Positions 6,155 to 7,912 of a stretch of 7,912 nt of DNA are shown one piece after another (positions within the stretch are counted from its first letter, which is position 1; each line of letters begins with the position of its first letter). The DNA lies in NCBI GenBank assembly GCA_900757505.1, contig CAAEOE010000090.1:1-7912 (forward strand). Direction: 5' to 3'. The stretch is from an uncultured Collinsella sp. (lineage in GTDB: Bacteria > Actinomycetota > Coriobacteriia > Coriobacteriales > Coriobacteriaceae). The position numbers and the translations under genes were made by a program. The notes under the pieces are model-generated. The model was not told the DNA's origin. It was given only the letters and a program-made list of their open reading frames with translations, and made no database searches.

Positions 6155-6465
6155 TATTCGCTCTCCCCCTCTCCCAAAATGGACGGCACGCGGAAGTAGC
6201 GCTCACGCGCGCTGCCGGCGTTTTCGAGCGCGACGTCGAGCGGCAGGTCGCGCTCGGGCTCGCGCAGGTCGTCGCCCATCACGTTGGACAGGCTTCCGAT
6301 GGGATGGAACGTGGGCTCCACGTCGGGTAAGTCATATTGCAGGACGGGCTCGAGCATCTGGACGGCGTCATTCATGTAGGACGTCATCTGGGTGAGCTCG
6401 TCATCGGTCAGTGCGATCTTTGCGTACTCGGCGATGCCGCGCACGTCTTTCTCGCTGAGTGCCAT
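6154..6465 (-). CDS. gatC: Asp-tRNA(Asn)/Glu-tRNA(Gln) amidotransferase subunit C
   Basis: GatC is the small non-catalytic subunit that wraps around the GatA-GatB interface and stabilises GatA. The product has 103 residues, about the family norm, starting MALSEKDVRGIAEYAKIAL. The N-terminal helix pattern V-x-x-I-A-x-x-A-x-I-x-L-x-x-x-E-L is typical, as is the C-terminal LREPERDLPLDVALENAG followed by YFRVPSIL, which matches the usual LR-x-D...A-L-x-N-A...F-x-V-P. The start at 6465 is chosen because AAGGGAG lies five bases upstream; an in-frame ATG at 6483 lies upstream of that site and has none of its own. It is the first gene of the gatCAB operon. Confidence 0.96.
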   Translation of the reverse strand: MALSEKDVRGIAEYAKIALTDDELTQMTSYMNDAVQMLEPVLQYDLPDVEPTFHPIGSLSNVMGDDLREPERDLPLDVALENAGSARERYFRVPSILGEGESE

Positions 6466-6500
6466 AGGCGCTCCCTTCCGCATAACAGATAAACCGCTCT

Positions 6501-6506
6501 AGTATA
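6501..6506 (-). promoter_or_regulatory. Candidate -10 element of the gatCAB promoter
   Basis: On the minus strand TATACT (6501-6506) is a good -10 hexamer about 35 bases before the gatC start. It would give a leader of about 29 nt with the ribosome binding site inside it. No convincing -35 is seen at the right distance (CTGCTC at 17 bases is poor), so the promoter may be weak, activator-dependent or wrongly placed. If real, the repeats at 6601-6778 are upstream of the transcript and not in the gat leader. Confidence 0.45.
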
Positions 6507-6600
6507 CAAGGCAACGCCGCTTGGAGCAGGCGCTTTACCCAAATGCAGCGAAAACGTAACGAGGGCGGCGGGTTGGCAGGCTGCGGGCTGGCGATTCTGC

Positions 6601-6673
6601 AGCGAAAACCGCGCCGTCCGTAGCGAAAACCGTACCGTCCATAGCGAAAACCGTCTCGACCACAACGAAAAGC
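6601..6673. repeat. 21-bp tandem repeat, three copies plus a decayed fourth
   Basis: Units begin at 6601, 6622, 6643 and 6664. The first three share AGCGAAAACCG at their start and a C-G-x-C-C pattern at their end; the fourth starts AACGAAAAGC. A solitary AGCGAAAACG also occurs at 6548-6557. The period is exactly 21 bases, two helical turns, which could matter for protein binding. The fourth unit merges into the stem-loop cluster at 6665-6729. Confidence 0.8.
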
Positions 6674-6729
6674 ATCACAACATTCGACGCTTTTCGTCAA
6701 AATCGCGATTTTCATCGAATGTTGTGATG
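6665..6729 (-). terminator. Overlapping stem-loops after the sortase gene, possible terminator
   Basis: One stem pairs 6673-6687 (CATCACAACATTCGA) with 6715-6729 over 15 perfect base pairs. A second pairs 6665-6673 (ACGAAAAGC) with 6689-6697 over 9 perfect pairs. They compete for the base at 6673 and interleave, so both cannot form fully. Inside the larger loop lies a 14-base palindrome AAAATCGCGATTTT (6699-6712). On the minus strand the large stem is followed by CTTTTCG, a weak T run, so termination of the sortase transcript is plausible but not secure. Confidence 0.4.
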
Positions 6730-6742
6730 GTTTGAAAGCCCC

Positions 6743-6779
6743 GACCACCACAAAGGTGCCTGTCCCCTTTGTGGTGGTT
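6743..6779. repeat. REP-like hairpin containing GGTGCCTGTCCCC
   Basis: A perfect 13-bp stem, ACCACCACAAAGG (6744-6756) with its complement at 6766-6778, plus one outer G-T pair, encloses a 9-base loop (6757-6765). It begins 13 bases after the sortase stop. Neither strand has a T run after the stem, which argues against simple termination. From memory, GGTGCCTGTCCCC-type palindromes recur in intergenic regions of several bacterial genomes and can be linked to REP-associated (Y1/RAYT) transposases; here that is only a suggestion. Confidence 0.7.
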
Positions 6780-6791
6780 CTGGAGAATGTC

Positions 6792-7730
6792 TTATGCCGA
6801 GGCCTTGGCCTTGCGGCGCTTGCGGACCGCGTGGATCACGATATCCAGCAGCAACAGCACAATGGCTACGACCACAATGAGCACGGCAAACTCGCGCTTG
6901 CCCCAGTGGCGACCGGCCAGCGACTTTTGCTTGTCGACGTCCTTCTTGTTGTACTTGGCGCGCACGCAATGCACCAGCAGGCGGTGGTCGTTCACGCCGT
7001 AGGGCGTGCAGGTGACGAGCGTCACCTTGTCGGCGCCGGGCTCGATGGTCAGCGACTCCATCTCCTCGGGCAGCACCACCTCGGAGTCCACCATCTTGTA
7101 GGCGAGCGTCTTGTTCATGGTGTGCAGCAGCACCAGGTCGCCGGGCTCCAGCGAGTGGATGTCGTCGAACATGCTCAGGTTGCGCATGCCCGAGTGCGCG
7201 GTGAGCACGCAATGCGTCGAGGTGCCGCCCACCGGCAGGCTCGTGCCCTCCAGGTGGCCGACGCCTGCCATAAGGACTTCTTCGCTCGTGCCGTGGTAGA
7301 TGGGCATGCTCACGTCGATGGAGGGGATCTCGACCCAGCTCATCATGGGGTCGCGGTCAAAGATGAGCTGCTGAGCGTAGGGCTCGATCCGGTCGGCGGG
7401 GAGCTCGGTGGCCTCGCCCGCCAGCTGCTCGTTAAAGGAGCGCGCCTGGAGCAGGATGCGCTCGCGCTCCTCGGCAGACAGCGCGTCCACGGTGCTGGAC
7501 ACGGTGCTGATCTGGTTGAACACGCCCGAGGCCTCGAGCCGGTCCAAGATCCACGGCCAGGTCATAAGGCCCACGCCAATAAGGATGATGACGATGGTGA
7601 TGAGTCGATCGGCCCAACGCGGCAGTCGCTTGCGGCGGCGCTTGGGCTTTTGTTGAGGTTTGGGCTGAGGGCTTGAGCCACCGTTGGCCGCGGCGTTATT
7701 GCTCTTCATATGTTTGGCGCCCTGCACCAT
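6792..7730 (-). CDS. Class C sortase (pilus-assembly type)
   Basis: This membrane cysteine transpeptidase would link pilin subunits covalently through LPXTG-like motifs on the outer face of the membrane. The 312-residue product has a basic cytoplasmic tail (KPKRRRKR, 28-35), membrane segment 1 (about 42-61), a sortase domain (about 130-258), and membrane segment 2 (about 281-299) with a basic C-terminal tail (KRRKAK). Two membrane anchors are typical of class C. Catalytic residues are His179 in LTAHSG, Cys241 in TLVTCTPYGVN and Arg250 in DHRLLVHC; CTPYGVN is the class C signature. DPM (127-129) sits where many class C enzymes have a DPW/DPF lid motif. The ATG at 7730 is chosen because AGAGGAG lies nine bases upstream; an in-frame ATG at 7709 is a weaker alternative. 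No pilin substrate gene is visible, so any partner must lie beyond the right edge or elsewhere. Confidence 0.95.
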   Translation of the reverse strand: MVQGAKHMKSNNAAANGGSSPQPKPQQKPKRRRKRLPRWADRLITIVIILIGVGLMTWPWILDRLEASGVFNQISTVSSTVDALSAEERERILLQARSFNEQLAGEATELPADRIEPYAQQLIFDRDPMMSWVEIPSIDVSMPIYHGTSEEVLMAGVGHLEGTSLPVGGTSTHCVLTAHSGMRNLSMFDDIHSLEPGDLVLLHTMNKTLAYKMVDSEVVLPEEMESLTIEPGADKVTLVTCTPYGVNDHRLLVHCVRAKYNKKDVDKQKSLAGRHWGKREFAVLIVVVAIVLLLLDIVIHAVRKRRKAKASA

Positions 7731-7746
7731 CGCCAGTCACTCCTCT

Positions 7747-7774
7747 ACAACTCAAGTTGTCTAAACAAATAATA
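7747..7774 (-). promoter_or_regulatory. Sortase leader: candidate -10 and a 14-base palindrome
   Basis: On the minus strand TATTAT (7769-7774) is a possible -10, without a clear -35 at normal spacing. Immediately downstream is the palindrome ACAACT-CA-AGTTGT (7747-7760), ending two bases before the AGAGGAG ribosome binding site (7740-7746 region). It could be an operator around the transcription start or a small leader hairpin near the ribosome site. Neither role is shown by the sequence alone. The rest of 7775-7912 shows no gene I can support. Confidence 0.3.
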
Positions 7775-7912
7775 GCCGATTAGCGAGCTTCCGCGCCGGA
7801 CAACGCAGCTAGACTGCACCGTCCAGTCGAGGATAAGCTGGTTGATTTCCGATCTCAGCCGAACACATTGAGCAAATAGGCCGTTCCCGCACCTAGCCGA
7901 ACGCCCCCGCTG

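Noticed and set aside
6601..6673. Possible small CRISPR array
   Set aside because: The 21-base units are contiguous with no unique spacers, so this is a tandem repeat and not a CRISPR array.
6401..6751. 116-codon minus-strand frame with repeated Gly-Phe-Arg-Tyr-Gly units overlapping gatC
   Set aside because: The peptide repeat simply reflects the 21-bp tandem DNA repeat (21 is divisible by three). Its GTG start lies in a hairpin and it overlaps the well-supported gatC start in another frame.

Overview
The window looks like chromosomal DNA of a GC-rich actinobacterial gut anaerobe of the class Coriobacteriia, most likely Collinsella. This rests on the GC-rich codon use, the gatC-gatA-gatB operon, a class C sortase, a small DUF6110-type protein paired with a P-type ATPase, and GC-rich hairpins with GGCGCC cores. 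The genus is an inference from recall, not a database result. Every gene I can support lies on the minus strand, so transcription runs from high to low coordinates.

Layout in the direction of transcription. (1) 7731-7912 is a non-coding leader with a weak candidate promoter and a small palindrome. (2) 6792-7730 encodes a class C (pilin-polymerising type) sortase; no pilin gene is visible. (3) 6507-6791 is a repeat-rich spacer: a 13-bp hairpin containing a GGTGCCTGTCCCC word, two overlapping and mutually exclusive stem-loops, and a 21-bp tandem repeat. (4) 6154-6465 gatC, 4640-6154 gatA and 2964-4640 gatB form a tightly coupled operon in which both junctions are TAATG, so stop and start share one base. 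GatCAB is the amidotransferase that makes Gln-tRNA(Gln) and/or Asn-tRNA(Asn) from mischarged tRNAs. GatB appears to carry an extra segment of about 65 residues. (5) 2746-2960 holds a 38-bp perfect inverted repeat three bases after the gatB stop, followed by a strong intrinsic terminator. (6) 2316-2561 (DUF6110-like small membrane protein) and 222-2297 (P1B-type metal ATPase) form a two-gene unit with its own promoter, a candidate operator and a terminator. (7) 1-60, or from a GTG at 78, is the N-terminus of a RelB/DinJ antitoxin running off the left edge, with a good promoter and three GCTAGC boxes.

The part most worth follow-up is the small protein plus ATPase pair. The small protein has one N-terminal membrane segment and aligns without gaps over 16 residues, from memory, with the DUF1490 protein PacL1, which scaffolds the mycobacterial zinc ATPase CtpC. 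The ATPase itself lacks the usual CPC-type metal motif and the proline normally found in membrane helix 4. This suggests a divergent metal-efflux platform with a scaffold partner. The 38-bp inverted repeat and the hairpin and tandem-repeat cluster upstream of gatC are the main non-coding structures left unexplained.
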